The translations under genes were made by a program, and so were the position numbers. DNA of 64,000 nucleotides from Harmothoe impar (Eukaryota; Annelida; Polychaeta; Phyllodocida; Polynoidae): assembly GCA_947462335.1 (NCBI GenBank), contig OX381715.1, positions 45,291,472 through 45,355,471 on the forward strand, read 5' to 3'. How positions within the stretch are numbered: position 1 is the stretch's first letter; the number at the start of each line of letters is the position of its first letter. Below the pieces are notes generated by a model, which saw only the letters and a program-made list of their open reading frames with translations, did not search any database and was not told where the DNA came from. Positions 44,087-52,701 of the stretch are shown here, piece by piece.

Positions 44087-45155
44087 ATGTAGGCCTATCT
44101 GTAGAACTGTAGTACCGTAGTCTGCAGTGTAGTATTCCTCATAGCAGTGTAGGCTGTAGGCCTATCACTTGTAGGGGAGACCGCACTGTTGGAGGCAAAC
44201 CAACTGTAGATCTCTTGAAGTAGGCCTATAGGGCTATGCATTCGAATTACCTATGAAGATGCACTCAGTCTGTACTAGCAGAGAAGGCCTCAAGCACTGT
44301 ACAATAGGCCTATATGTATTGTAGACGCTAACTCACACAGTCCATACACCACTAATGTACACCATATTATATAGGCCTACCTACCAATGTAGTCTAGTCC
44401 TTGAATTCTGCAGACACCGTAGCTACTGTAGCCTGCACTATTGAAGTAGGCTATAGTGAAGCTTGTTACAATGTAGGCTGTAGACAAAACAAGTGTGCTG
44501 TAATGTGGAGGCAAACCCGCTGAACACTGTCACTCCACTCGCGTCCTCTACTGAACTCTATCACACTCACAATGTCATTAGGATTGTAGGCTATAGAAAC
44601 TCTTTGGAAATAAGAACATACACACACTTTTGATATTAGAGAGGTTTCTGCGGGGTTTCTGTAGAATATGGTCACCAATATAACCTACTCCTCAACTCTG
44701 TAGCACTGTAGATCTACCCTTATTCATTGTAGATCTAGTTGTATGTAGCACTGTAGACCTACCACTTGTACATTGCAGGCATTTGTAACACTGTAGACCT
44801 ACCACTTATACAGTGTAGTCGTATGTAGCACTGTAGAAACCAGTAGAAACGATAACACAGTGTATTGAATATCTTGGCCGAATCATGCTCAAGTTCAACT
44901 GAATCCGAACACACCTCCATGCACCCCACCAGCGTGTTTAGTGGGGCCCTTGATGGGGGGGGGGTCCCCATGTCGCATGTCGATTTTAAGAAATGGCCAT
45001 GTCGCATGTCTATGTCACTTAAAAATGCTCATGTCCCATGTCGATTTTAAGAACTGTCCATGTCCCATGTCACTATCTTTTTAAGCCTCATGTCGCATGT
45101 CACTAGGCCTCATGTCGCATGTCGAATTTAAGAAATGCCCATGAGTAGTATATAG
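44087..45155. other. Leader of Gypsy-like element 2 and low-complexity sequence
   Basis: The stretch is crowded with TGTAGACCTA, ACTGTAG and GTAGGCCTAT words. On the - strand TTGGTGACC (44670-44678) resembles a primer binding site, which would fit an element whose 5' LTR lies beyond it, but I could not match an LTR. No gene was recognised. The ORFs at 44466-44678 and 44759-45007 lie in these repeats. Confidence 0.5.
44965..45140. repeat. CATGTCGCATGTCG tandem repeats
   Basis: Six to seven irregular copies of a unit like CATGTCGCATGTCGATTTTA occupy this stretch, directly before the 23 bp inverted repeat and the Polinton. Confidence 0.75.
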
Positions 45156-45224
45156 ACACCTCTCCTCTGGGACACTTTCAAATATTACTAAATTATTATA
45201 AAAAGTGTCCCAGAGGAGAGGTGT
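45156..45224. repeat. 23 bp perfect inverted repeat at the Polinton edge
   Basis: Left arm 45156-45178 and right arm 45202-45224 are exact reverse complements separated by 23 AT-rich bases. The right arm begins with AGTGTCCCAGAGG. Polinton termini start with AG, so this could be the left terminal repeat of the Polinton, next to a mirrored copy. Confidence 0.6.
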
Positions 45225-45431
45225 TTTTTGATCCGAATACTAACTTATTATAATCTTTTCCTACTTCTACTACTTATGCAGGTACGTTAACTATGTAGAG
45301 AGAAAAAATGTTATAACTTTACTTATATTTCTATATGTAAAGACAACAAAAAGTCATATTTGTTTTATAATCTCTTTTATTTACAAAATGTAATATTAAA
45401 ATTACATGCATATTTTTCACTGCTACAGGAG

Positions 45432-46394
45432 TCATGAGTAAATACAACGGCTTTCCCGCCTACTACTGTTGCAGAAGTGATGAGTAATAAAACTGTCCCA
45501 TGGTTCGCGTTTGTCTATGTCTTTCGCGAACCATTCTATTATCAAATATATGCGGGGAGGAATGTCAGGATCATCTAGTTCCACTCTATCGCTTTTTATA
45601 TATTTTTTCATACTGTCCGGTAACATTAGAGTATCTATACTTTTTTTACTTACTTCATGTAGATGTACTCTAGCCTCTTTTCTTCCTACTATTTTTATGT
45701 AATCTGATTTCAGGCTATTAGCTTTATTTATATGGAAAAGTATACTGTTTCTACATAGCATAGACAGGGATAAATTATATTCTCGCAACCTGTATTTCTC
45801 CAATACAGCTTTAGCTTCGTTCTGTGTTATTTCAGCCACAGTTTTTTTTTTCTCACCCACATTATTTTTTGGTAAATCATTTAAGAAACTTAACAATGGA
45901 AGCATTTCACTCAGACTTAACTCTGAATCATGTGTTGTATAAGGATATTCTGGTATAGCATGTATTTTATAGAACAATCGATGAGTTTGTTCCATCACAT
46001 GTTGGCTATGTTCCTTTAACCCATGATGTAGATATATCATTATCCGTAATTTCAGTTGGAGTTTCCAGTAAGTACTATACAAGAACGACTTGCATCCGGC
46101 TTTCCTTATCCACATCTTCAAAGGAGCTATCCATGATTCATATAGTTTTTCTTCTTTGGATGCAAAGAAATTTTCGTTTCCTGGATCACATGATCGACAG
46201 TTACATATTTCAGAATGTCGCATCTTGTCACACTGTTCTTCTTGGCATTTGCAATTCTTGTTATGACATATTTCAGTGCATAAAGTACTGCAGGTACATC
46301 TTTTTTCTAGTAAATCTTGCATTCTCCTCCTATGACCACTTATTACTAACAGAAATAAGAGATGAGTATGCGAATTTTCTTCATCCATGTTCAT
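45432..46394 (-). CDS. Polinton cargo: Cys-rich protein, 320 aa, unknown
   Basis: It is the last gene before the left end. Residues about 28-70 form a dense Cys cluster (RCTCSTLCTEICHNKNCKC and then CNCRSCDPG) with at least ten Cys, likely a zinc-binding module. The rest is helical and charged, with YIKSDRVELDDPD near the end. There is no signal peptide or membrane span. I recognise no family. Position next to the DEATH and DUF5662-like genes suggests a host-interaction or accessory role, which is inference. Confidence 0.75.
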   Translation of the reverse strand: MNMDEENSHTHLLFLLVISGHRRRMQDLLEKRCTCSTLCTEICHNKNCKCQEEQCDKMRHSEICNCRSCDPGNENFFASKEEKLYESWIAPLKMWIRKAGCKSFLYSTYWKLQLKLRIMIYLHHGLKEHSQHVMEQTHRLFYKIHAIPEYPYTTHDSELSLSEMLPLLSFLNDLPKNNVGEKKKTVAEITQNEAKAVLEKYRLREYNLSLSMLCRNSILFHINKANSLKSDYIKIVGRKEARVHLHEVSKKSIDTLMLPDSMKKYIKSDRVELDDPDIPPRIYLIIEWFAKDIDKREPWDSFITHHFCNSSRRESRCIYS

Positions 46395-46996
46395 TTGAGT
46401 GTCTGTAGTGTGTTCATGCTAATCTGAGTGTCTGCAGCGATATTCCTTACTTCAACCCAATCTTACTTTATCTCAACATATATGATCAGAACCCAATCTT
46501 ACTTTATCTCAACATATATGATCAGATAACAATCCAATATCATACATCATACCTCAGGATACACTATAGTCATATATACATCATAACACAACACAGTATT
46601 TTTTAAATATTTTTTATTATATATTAATAATACATTTTTTAGTGGTAGTACTAATATCCTGATAGAAAATATTCCAGTGACACTACAACTGGTTCCTATT
46701 TTTGACACAGTAGTACTAATATCCTGATATATTCCAGTAACACTACAACTGGTTCAAGTGGTTTCATGCAACAATCATATACCATTTTTATATTCCAGTA
46801 ACACTACAAGTGGTTTCATGTAAGAATCATCTAGTGATACCATTTTTATTTTCTAGTAACACTACAAGTGGTTTCATGCAACAATCATATACCATTTTTA
46901 TATTCCATTAAACAGTACAAGCGGTTTCATGCAACAATCATATACCTCATGCAACAATGATATACCATTTTCATGTCTTTATCCTACATGTCTACA
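46395..46996. repeat. Intergenic tandem repeats
   Basis: Between the two cargo genes, about 46640-46980 carries five or six copies of a roughly 60 bp unit with CCAGTAACACTACAAGTGGT and TTTCATGCAACAATCATA. The stretch 46440-46510 repeats CTTACTTTATCTCAACATAT. No coding frame is apparent. Confidence 0.75.
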
Positions 46997-47698
46997 TTAC
47001 AGTAATGTAGGAGGAGGCTTCATGCAACAAGCACAATCACTCTTTGGCTCAATTAGATTTATCATAATACATTCTTCTAACTTTTCGTCTTCTTTTTCCT
47101 TTGCTAGTGCTTTTTCTTTTTCTCTTTCTATGTCAAGTTGTTGGAAAACATAAGTTAGAACATCGCGTCTATTCATCTGCATCAGGGCATGTAGTACTTG
47201 ATATGATGCACTCCCCTTTTCCCTCTGCCACATTTTCAATACTCGATATCCAATTTCTGCCATGTTTTGTGTTGGTTCATAAGATATCATGCGTATCTTA
47301 TCTATAGGAACATATAGATGTAATCCTAAATCTTGCCAGCTAAGAGGTATCTGCTGAGATATCATGACGAAATATTTCTGCATCACTTTTTCGTCTGGTG
47401 CATCATAGTTCAGCGAATTTTCTTTGAAGAAGTGAGAAGATTCTTTCACGAGATCTGCTCTATGTATTTGTGTAAAAGCAAGGCGTAGATCACTCCATCG
47501 AGTTCTCTTCTCAGCATTTGCCCACCATGTTTGCAGCATTTCATTCGCCATCTCGTCTACTTTTTTTCTTTGTGTCATATTTTCTAACTTGTCATATGGG
47601 ATGTCTAGGTAGATACCTAGTTTCATCCAATCTCCTGCTGTCATACAACTTATATGGTATAGAATTTCATCACAGTAACTTAATACTTTACTATACAT
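46997..47698 (-). CDS. Polinton cargo: tandem DEATH-domain protein, 233 aa
   Basis: Two copies of a DEATH-like helical bundle are visible. Copy 1 spans about residues 8-80 (GDWMKLGIYLDI, then MLQTWWANAEKR, LRLAFTQIHRADLV). Copy 2 spans about 105-180 (LSWQDLGLHLYVPIDKI, then VLKMWQREKGSA, LHALMQMNRRDVL). Both show the W-x2-LG-x2-L start, the LL-x2-W helix and the final short Leu helix typical of DEATH domains. A charged helix and a Cys-rich tail (CACCMKPPP) end the protein. DEATH folds join apoptosis and innate-immune complexes, so the product may interfere with host signalling. ATG start at 47698. Assignment rests on pattern recognition, without a profile search. Confidence 0.72.
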   Translation of the reverse strand: MYSKVLSYCDEILYHISCMTAGDWMKLGIYLDIPYDKLENMTQRKKVDEMANEMLQTWWANAEKRTRWSDLRLAFTQIHRADLVKESSHFFKENSLNYDAPDEKVMQKYFVMISQQIPLSWQDLGLHLYVPIDKIRMISYEPTQNMAEIGYRVLKMWQREKGSASYQVLHALMQMNRRDVLTYVFQQLDIEREKEKALAKEKEDEKLEECIMINLIEPKSDCACCMKPPPTLL

Positions 47699-47915
47699 CT
47701 TATAGCTGTTTCATACAACAAATAATTCATATATATCACTCAGCAGTTCTACTGTTAAGGCGAATATCACGTATGTTAAGTATATGTTTGGAGACAATCT
47801 CGGTCTGAACATATCTCTACATCATGATACCTTGCTTTCTTACTTTATCTCACAACATATTATGTCATATACTCATTCATTTTTTCACATGAAAGATATA
47901 ATGTCATATACTCAT

Positions 47916-48578
47916 TCATTCTTTCACATTATTTTTTTCTTCACGTTCTATTTCTTTTATCAAGTAATTCATGTATATACCTTCTTTTAATACATCTTTC
48001 CATTCGTTCAGATATTTGCACACTTTTTTTTTATCTCCAACAGTGTAGCGTTCAAGATATATTTCAGGAATATCTAGTATAGCACTTAGTGTAAAGTTAT
48101 CTTTACTTATGTCTCTATCAGTTCTGCATGCTAACATATCAATGATACTTTCTATCAGAGCATACTCATCCATGTCATTTGCACCATAGTATTCAGGATG
48201 ATGATCATTACATTCATAGTGGTGTTTAAATGCTTTTTCTACACACTTTTTTTCTTTTTCATTTTTTTCTTTGCCTTTCCTATGGAACTGTATAGTATAT
48301 CCTATACTTTCTATAGATGATAACTTAGACAAATCATGTTGCAATATTCTTTCATACAGCTTTTCACGTTGTTCTTGTATTAGGGCATGACTTACAAAGA
48401 AGAACATTCGTATTATCCACCTTCTATGCTTTAATACTTGTTGTATATGCTTACATAACAAAGAGAGAAATACTGTATTACAAGTAACTTTAAAATGTCT
48501 TTTATTAACATATTTCCATGCTACTTCATCTGAACAATATTTCAAAAGTTTAGATATACTATATGTTTGAACAACCAT
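47916..48578 (-). CDS. Polinton cargo: DUF5662-like protein, 220 aa
   Basis: The central part carries ILQHDLSKL, a spaced AFKHHYECNDHHPEYYG and EYALIESIIDMLACRTDRD. This His-Asp pattern (HDLSK ... HH-x2-N-x-HHPEY ... E-x2-DMLA) is that of DUF5662, a family seen in phages and large viruses and thought to be a metal-dependent HD-like enzyme. The N-terminal about 70 residues are extra, and a basic helical tail follows. ATG start at 48578. The function is unknown. Confidence 0.65.
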   Translation of the reverse strand: MVVQTYSISKLLKYCSDEVAWKYVNKRHFKVTCNTVFLSLLCKHIQQVLKHRRWIIRMFFFVSHALIQEQREKLYERILQHDLSKLSSIESIGYTIQFHRKGKEKNEKEKKCVEKAFKHHYECNDHHPEYYGANDMDEYALIESIIDMLACRTDRDISKDNFTLSAILDIPEIYLERYTVGDKKKVCKYLNEWKDVLKEGIYMNYLIKEIEREEKNNVKE

Positions 48579-48594
48579 CTTATTTCTTACCCCT

Positions 48595-48852
48595 CTATTG
48601 ACGTACTATATTTGATGTACAATGTCTATTCTCAGCTATATTTGAGGCATAATTTTGTAATATAATTCCTTGTTGTTCTATTACTTGTTGGACAAGAAAA
48701 CTGTTTTTCTCCTGTAGTTCAGCAATCTTCTTAAAAGACTTTTCTCTTTCTTGTTGTAGCTGTAGTATATAGCTGCATTGAACTTCTTTCACATGTTCTA
48801 AATTGGATATTCTTACTGCGTGTTCAGAACAGTAGTTCATGTAAGGTGTCAT
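48595..48852 (-). CDS. Polinton cargo: small coiled-coil protein
   Basis: The product is about 85 residues, mostly one amphipathic helix (LQQEREKSFKKIAELQEKN). The first ATG lies at 48852. It precedes the DUF5662-like gene by 16 bases. No family was recognised. Confidence 0.5.
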   Translation of the reverse strand: MTPYMNYCSEHAVRISNLEHVKEVQCSYILQLQQEREKSFKKIAELQEKNSFLVQQVIEQQGIILQNYASNIAENRHCTSNIVRQ

Positions 48853-48952
48853 TGTATTCACTTTTTTCTCTTACGTATGCTTCACTCTCCTGATTCGCAT
48901 TCACTCACATGTCTCAGCAGTTTCTATCTCAACTATGTTCTCTCAACTTCAC

Positions 48953-49441
48953 TTATCCCTCATCGTCTGTATCGGGAAGCTGTCGGTACAATTCTAAAAT
49001 GTCTTCTCTCGGTTTATCTACTGTGTCTAAATCTAAATCAGGACTTTGTTCTCCACCTTCTATTCTTTCGTTTCCTGAATCTGCTACGATCTGATTAGCA
49101 GAATACATGTTATGACCTCCTACAGGATAGAGAAATTTTACCCTGTCCCTGTTCAGATCAGCTTGTCTTTTTTGTCTCTTGTTCCATTCCCGTTCTTGTC
49201 GTACAATCTCTGCTGCTCTTCTGTGGGCTAAGTGACTCATTATTTTATCCTGAGCTTCTTTTAAATCATTTTCTAGTACTGAGTTTCTTTCTTCTTCTTT
49301 CCTCAGTCTTTCTTCTGTTTCTTTTTTATACTTTTCTAATACTTGTATGTATTCTGAATGGGCTACATATATTTTCTCTAACTGTGAGTTGATTTGCTTC
49401 TCACGCTGCAGCACTTCAATGTTTTCTTGTCCTTTATTCAT
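48953..49441 (-). CDS. Polinton cargo: coiled-coil protein, about 162 aa
   Basis: Nearly the whole N-terminal two-thirds is charged coiled coil (LEKYKKETEERLRKEEERN). An acidic tail with DLDLDTVDKPRED follows. The first ATG is at 49441; the open frame extends upstream to 49483 and beyond. It overlaps the end of the preceding broken ORF in another frame, so the two may be one gene with a frameshift. Confidence 0.55.
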   Translation of the reverse strand: MNKGQENIEVLQREKQINSQLEKIYVAHSEYIQVLEKYKKETEERLRKEEERNSVLENDLKEAQDKIMSHLAHRRAAEIVRQEREWNKRQKRQADLNRDRVKFLYPVGGHNMYSANQIVADSGNERIEGGEQSPDLDLDTVDKPREDILELYRQLPDTDDEG

Positions 49442-49479
49442 TTTCTTATAATATAGCCTCAATTGGATATTTTCTCTGT

Positions 49480-49921
49480 TCAATCTATATACTTCACTTG
49501 AGCCGGGTGATGGGACACTGTTTTCGGGCTATCAGTACTTTCTTGCCCACTACAGTCAGACACACTGGGTACTATTTCGCTTGTTTCCTCTGTACATATG
49601 TCATCAAAATATTTTTTTGATTCAGTAGATTGCGTTATTTTATCTGCCTCTGCCTTCGGGAAGAGATGTTCTTAATGTAGTAGGATATATATTACCCGAT
49701 CTCAGTAGCTTTATTCCTGCTTCAGACAAATTAGCAGGCGCAGTAACAGTAAGAGAAGTAGTACTTTCTTCCATTGTATCGTGTTTTTTTGTTGCCTCAC
49801 CAACTTGATCCGAGATCGATCTCAGTGACTTTTTTCCTTTTTCTCCTATATCATTCGTACTTTCTTGTACAGCACCTATTTTTATGTCATGTAACATATG
49901 ATCTGACATAATATTTTTCAC
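49480..49921 (-). pseudogene. Polinton ORF of unknown function, frameshifted
   Basis: A frame from 49921 (and open further upstream) runs to 49640, then an out-of-phase frame continues with similar Ser/Thr/Glu-rich composition to a stop at 49480. A one-base shift near 49665 best explains this. No domain was seen. Confidence 0.45.
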
Positions 49922-50015
49922 TGTGCAATGCAGAAAAGTTTGAATACCTACACCGCTTTCATGTCTTCCATTTTCAACACAAGAAAAGAAATATTCTTCC
50001 CCAATTTGGCTTGTT

Positions 50016-50144
50016 TTATTTTGATTCGTTTTTGCGTGTTTCTAATATTATTATTACAATAGTAAGGACGAAAGTAAAAAAAGCTCCTCCTACACCTATT
50101 TTACCATTTGATGTAGCACTATTCAGTCTTGTTATACCCTTCAT
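50016..50144 (-). CDS. Small single-span membrane protein, 42 aa
   Basis: A short ORF starts at ATG 50144. It has a polar start, then GVGGAFFTFVLTIVIIILE, a strong membrane helix of about 19 residues, and a basic end (TRKNESK). Small membrane proteins are common in Polintons and related viruses. It may be a separate gene or the front of the frameshifted ORF that follows. Confidence 0.5.
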   Translation of the reverse strand: MKGITRLNSATSNGKIGVGGAFFTFVLTIVIIILETRKNESK

Positions 50145-50317
50145 TTCTTACACAATGTCTCTATCAAAGAAATGTATAATTTTGCTATCAGAATAAAAAT
50201 AAAATAAAACATGAGTAATTCTACATCAAATTTTACCGTACTGTATTGTATGTACACATGTATTTAGACACACAACATTGTTTGTTGCATAGATAATTTC
50301 TATTCACAAGATAGTTT

Positions 50318-50756
50318 TTACTCTGCTTTACATAGTTTTGTACTTTGGTTGTCATTCCATTCTGTGTCTTCAGAAAAAGTCGAAATAATTTCTTCTATCG
50401 ATCTTTTCCTACTTCGTTGTTGTAAGAAGTACACACAATACTCTCCACAAGTGATAGAATTTAATCCTTGTATTGCAGTAGTACAGTATTTATATTTATC
50501 TGGTAGTACTTGTAAGAAAGTTCGGCGTATAGGAGGAAGACCGTAAGAATCAAAATATTCAGCTATTTTTTTAGGATGCTCAAAATAAAAAGACACCCAG
50601 TGCTGCCCCGGTAAATCACTATCATCTGTGTTAACGATATATCCTGTAGGATATTGTTTTATCGTAGGAATTGTATCTGCAGAATACACTCCATGTTTGT
50701 ATCTTACTACTGTATCTATCACTCTCTAACATATTTAGTATTTCTTCTCCATCCAT
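50318..50756 (-). pseudogene. Adenovirus-type maturation cysteine protease (Polinton PRO), frameshifted
   Basis: The main frame carries the C5-type catalytic pattern: His in GQHWVSFYF, Asp in EYFDSYGLPP and the nucleophile Cys in SITCGEYCVYFL. Adenovirus-type proteases mature the capsid proteins. A start ATG at 50756 opens the expected N-terminal helix (EEILNMLESD) in a different phase, and a one-base shift near 50705-50720 joins it to the main frame. The start lies two bases after the capsid-gene stop. Confidence 0.85.
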
Positions 50757-50758
50757 TT

Positions 50759-52135
50759 CTAAGACAAGCTTGACTTAGCTTTTATCATATTATTTTGATC
50801 TAGCAGCAGTATCTCATCGAATTCTAAATATATAACAGCAGCTACACCATGATTTAGTTCGTCTTCTAACTTAAATGTTAAACTAAGGGAACCATTTTCA
50901 GAAAGTTCAAAAGTCTCAGAATCTACCCCATTTTTACTTATATCAAAGCAATATATTGCTGCTCCGTTTTGAATTCTTCCAAAGAAATGTTTATTGGATC
51001 ATTACGAAACAAGTCTCCTCCACTTTTTAACATTGCAAGATATGCCATGTTATATTTGTCGTTCGGATAATCTACTTCATATTGGTAGAATGGAGTTCCC
51101 ACCATCGTTTACTTTAAGTTCTACTTCTCTTACTTTGAAATGAGGAAACTTAAAAGGATTATGATTGTTATTTCCAGAGAACCCATCTAAGTGTACTAAC
51201 GCTACTATAACACGCTTTGGAAGAGGAGTATTGTTTACTACATGCGGTGCTTGTAGTATAGATTTCTGAGGTCCAAAAGTAACATACTTCATTTCAACTT
51301 TTCTCATAGGATATTTTATTTGATAATTCATTCGTCGTTCTTTCATGAAAGTATCATAGTATTCGTCTGTCACTCTATATCTTTTCACCATCAAACTTAT
51401 GTCTTGAATTTCAACCATGTATTTTTCTGTTGCTCTCTTCGCCATCAAGCAAAATTCTACATCTGCTCTATCAAACTCTATCGTTAGTCCTACTTCTCCG
51501 GGTATTAGTTTGTTCTGGCAAAATAAGTCATCATGTACGCGAGTGCTCATTTCAAATATTTTACCATATTTAGTTCTATTAAAACGTTTTACTACTCCAG
51601 AATTATGCGTTGTACCTGCCACAGTGTCCAGTTCATCAAAATCTTTTGTATCTTTATACCATAGGCTTAATCCTCCTGTCTTTTCTGTCACTTCTGGGTC
51701 ATAGCTCAAAAGGTACTCAAAGAAAGATTTATAAGGATATAAATCATTGCTGTCGGATATCCTGACTCCTCCAATAGAGACTTTTACATTCTTGAACATA
51801 GTAGCTCCGAAATAATTTATAGGAAATACTTTTGATTCATCAGGTACTGCTGCACCAGCAGCTGGAGCAGCCGGGTTTACTTTACCAGATTTCATTATTT
51901 TTGCAGATACTTTAATGAAAGAATTCTTCAGGGAAATAAAATCTTTGTGCTTAGCTTTTAGAGCAAATTCCACTGTGTTGCTGTTAGCTGATGCGGTGGG
52001 TTCTACTTTTTCATAATAATTTTTTACTATGGTGGTATCCGTAGGAGGTACAAAAGAAAAGTCCAAGTCTGAACTAGCGCAATGACATGGATCATCGTCT
52101 AACAAAGACATTTTTTCTTCTGATTTTTTTGGCAC
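50759..52135 (-). pseudogene. Polinton major capsid protein (double jelly-roll), two frameshifts
   Basis: The first 352 codons hold SFVPPTDTT near the start, a FFEYLLSYDPEV loop and a conserved FCLMAKRAT strand. NPFKFPHFKVREVEL near the end fits the start of the second jelly-roll's last sheets. One frame change near 51090-51110 and another near 50980-51005 interrupt the last third, which ends in an AVIYLEFDEI strand and a stop at 50759. Fold and position (between core protein and protease) match the Polinton capsid gene PY. As read, no full-length capsid protein could be made. Indel errors in the assembly are an alternative cause. Confidence 0.8.
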
Positions 52136-52194
52136 TATATTATGATATTATATTTTGAGTAGTATGATACATTGCTTTATCTCACCTAAGTTTA

Positions 52195-52701
52195 TCATAT
52201 CCCAAATATATCTTTAGAACTTTTCTTCTTTACTTTGCTCCTAGTAGGGTTTTTCTTTGGTTTTTTTTTCGTTACGAAAGAAATAGCATCTGCTCCTAAT
52301 TCACTCATGCTCTCCTGTGCTTCTCTTTTTAATGCTCTCTTTATGTTTTCTCCTTTTAATACATTCTTTGCTACACTCACTCCTCCTTTTATCATTCGCT
52401 TTCCAATATTTCTTGCAGCACTTTTTAACACTGGTTTGACTAAAGGTATTACCGTCCTGAACAGTCCGCTTAATATATTTCCTAGGCCATATCCTCTTTG
52501 ATGTTTCTTTCCCATGAAGGGAGTTAAGTGATATCCACGACCATGTTGTACTAAATATGGATATCTCGATGCTTTATTATATAAATTATCATAGCACACT
52601 GCTTTCTTGGAATTTCTGTTATCATTTTTGGGATACATTTTTTCAATCGTTGTTACATTTCTATGTATCTCAATATAGTTTATTTCTTCTTTGATTTCCA
52701 T
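52195..52701 (-). CDS. Polinton core/pX-like basic protein, 168 aa
   Basis: The centre (RGYGLGNILSGLFRTVIPLVK) and the following Lys/Arg-rich amphipathic helices resemble the adenovirus core-like proteins encoded by Polintons and adintoviruses. The tail is strongly basic (KKKPKKNPTRSKVKKK), suited to binding packaged DNA. It overlaps the preceding gene by 22 bases in another frame. ATG at 52701. Confidence 0.65.
   Translation of the reverse strand: MEIKEEINYIEIHRNVTTIEKMYPKNDNRNSKKAVCYDNLYNKASRYPYLVQHGRGYHLTPFMGKKHQRGYGLGNILSGLFRTVIPLVKPVLKSAARNIGKRMIKGGVSVAKNVLKGENIKRALKREAQESMSELGADAISFVTKKKPKKNPTRSKVKKKSSKDIFGI

Noticed and set aside
45156..45224. Rho-independent-type transcription terminator
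   Set aside because: This is animal DNA; a bacterial-type terminator is not expected. An element terminus is the better reading.
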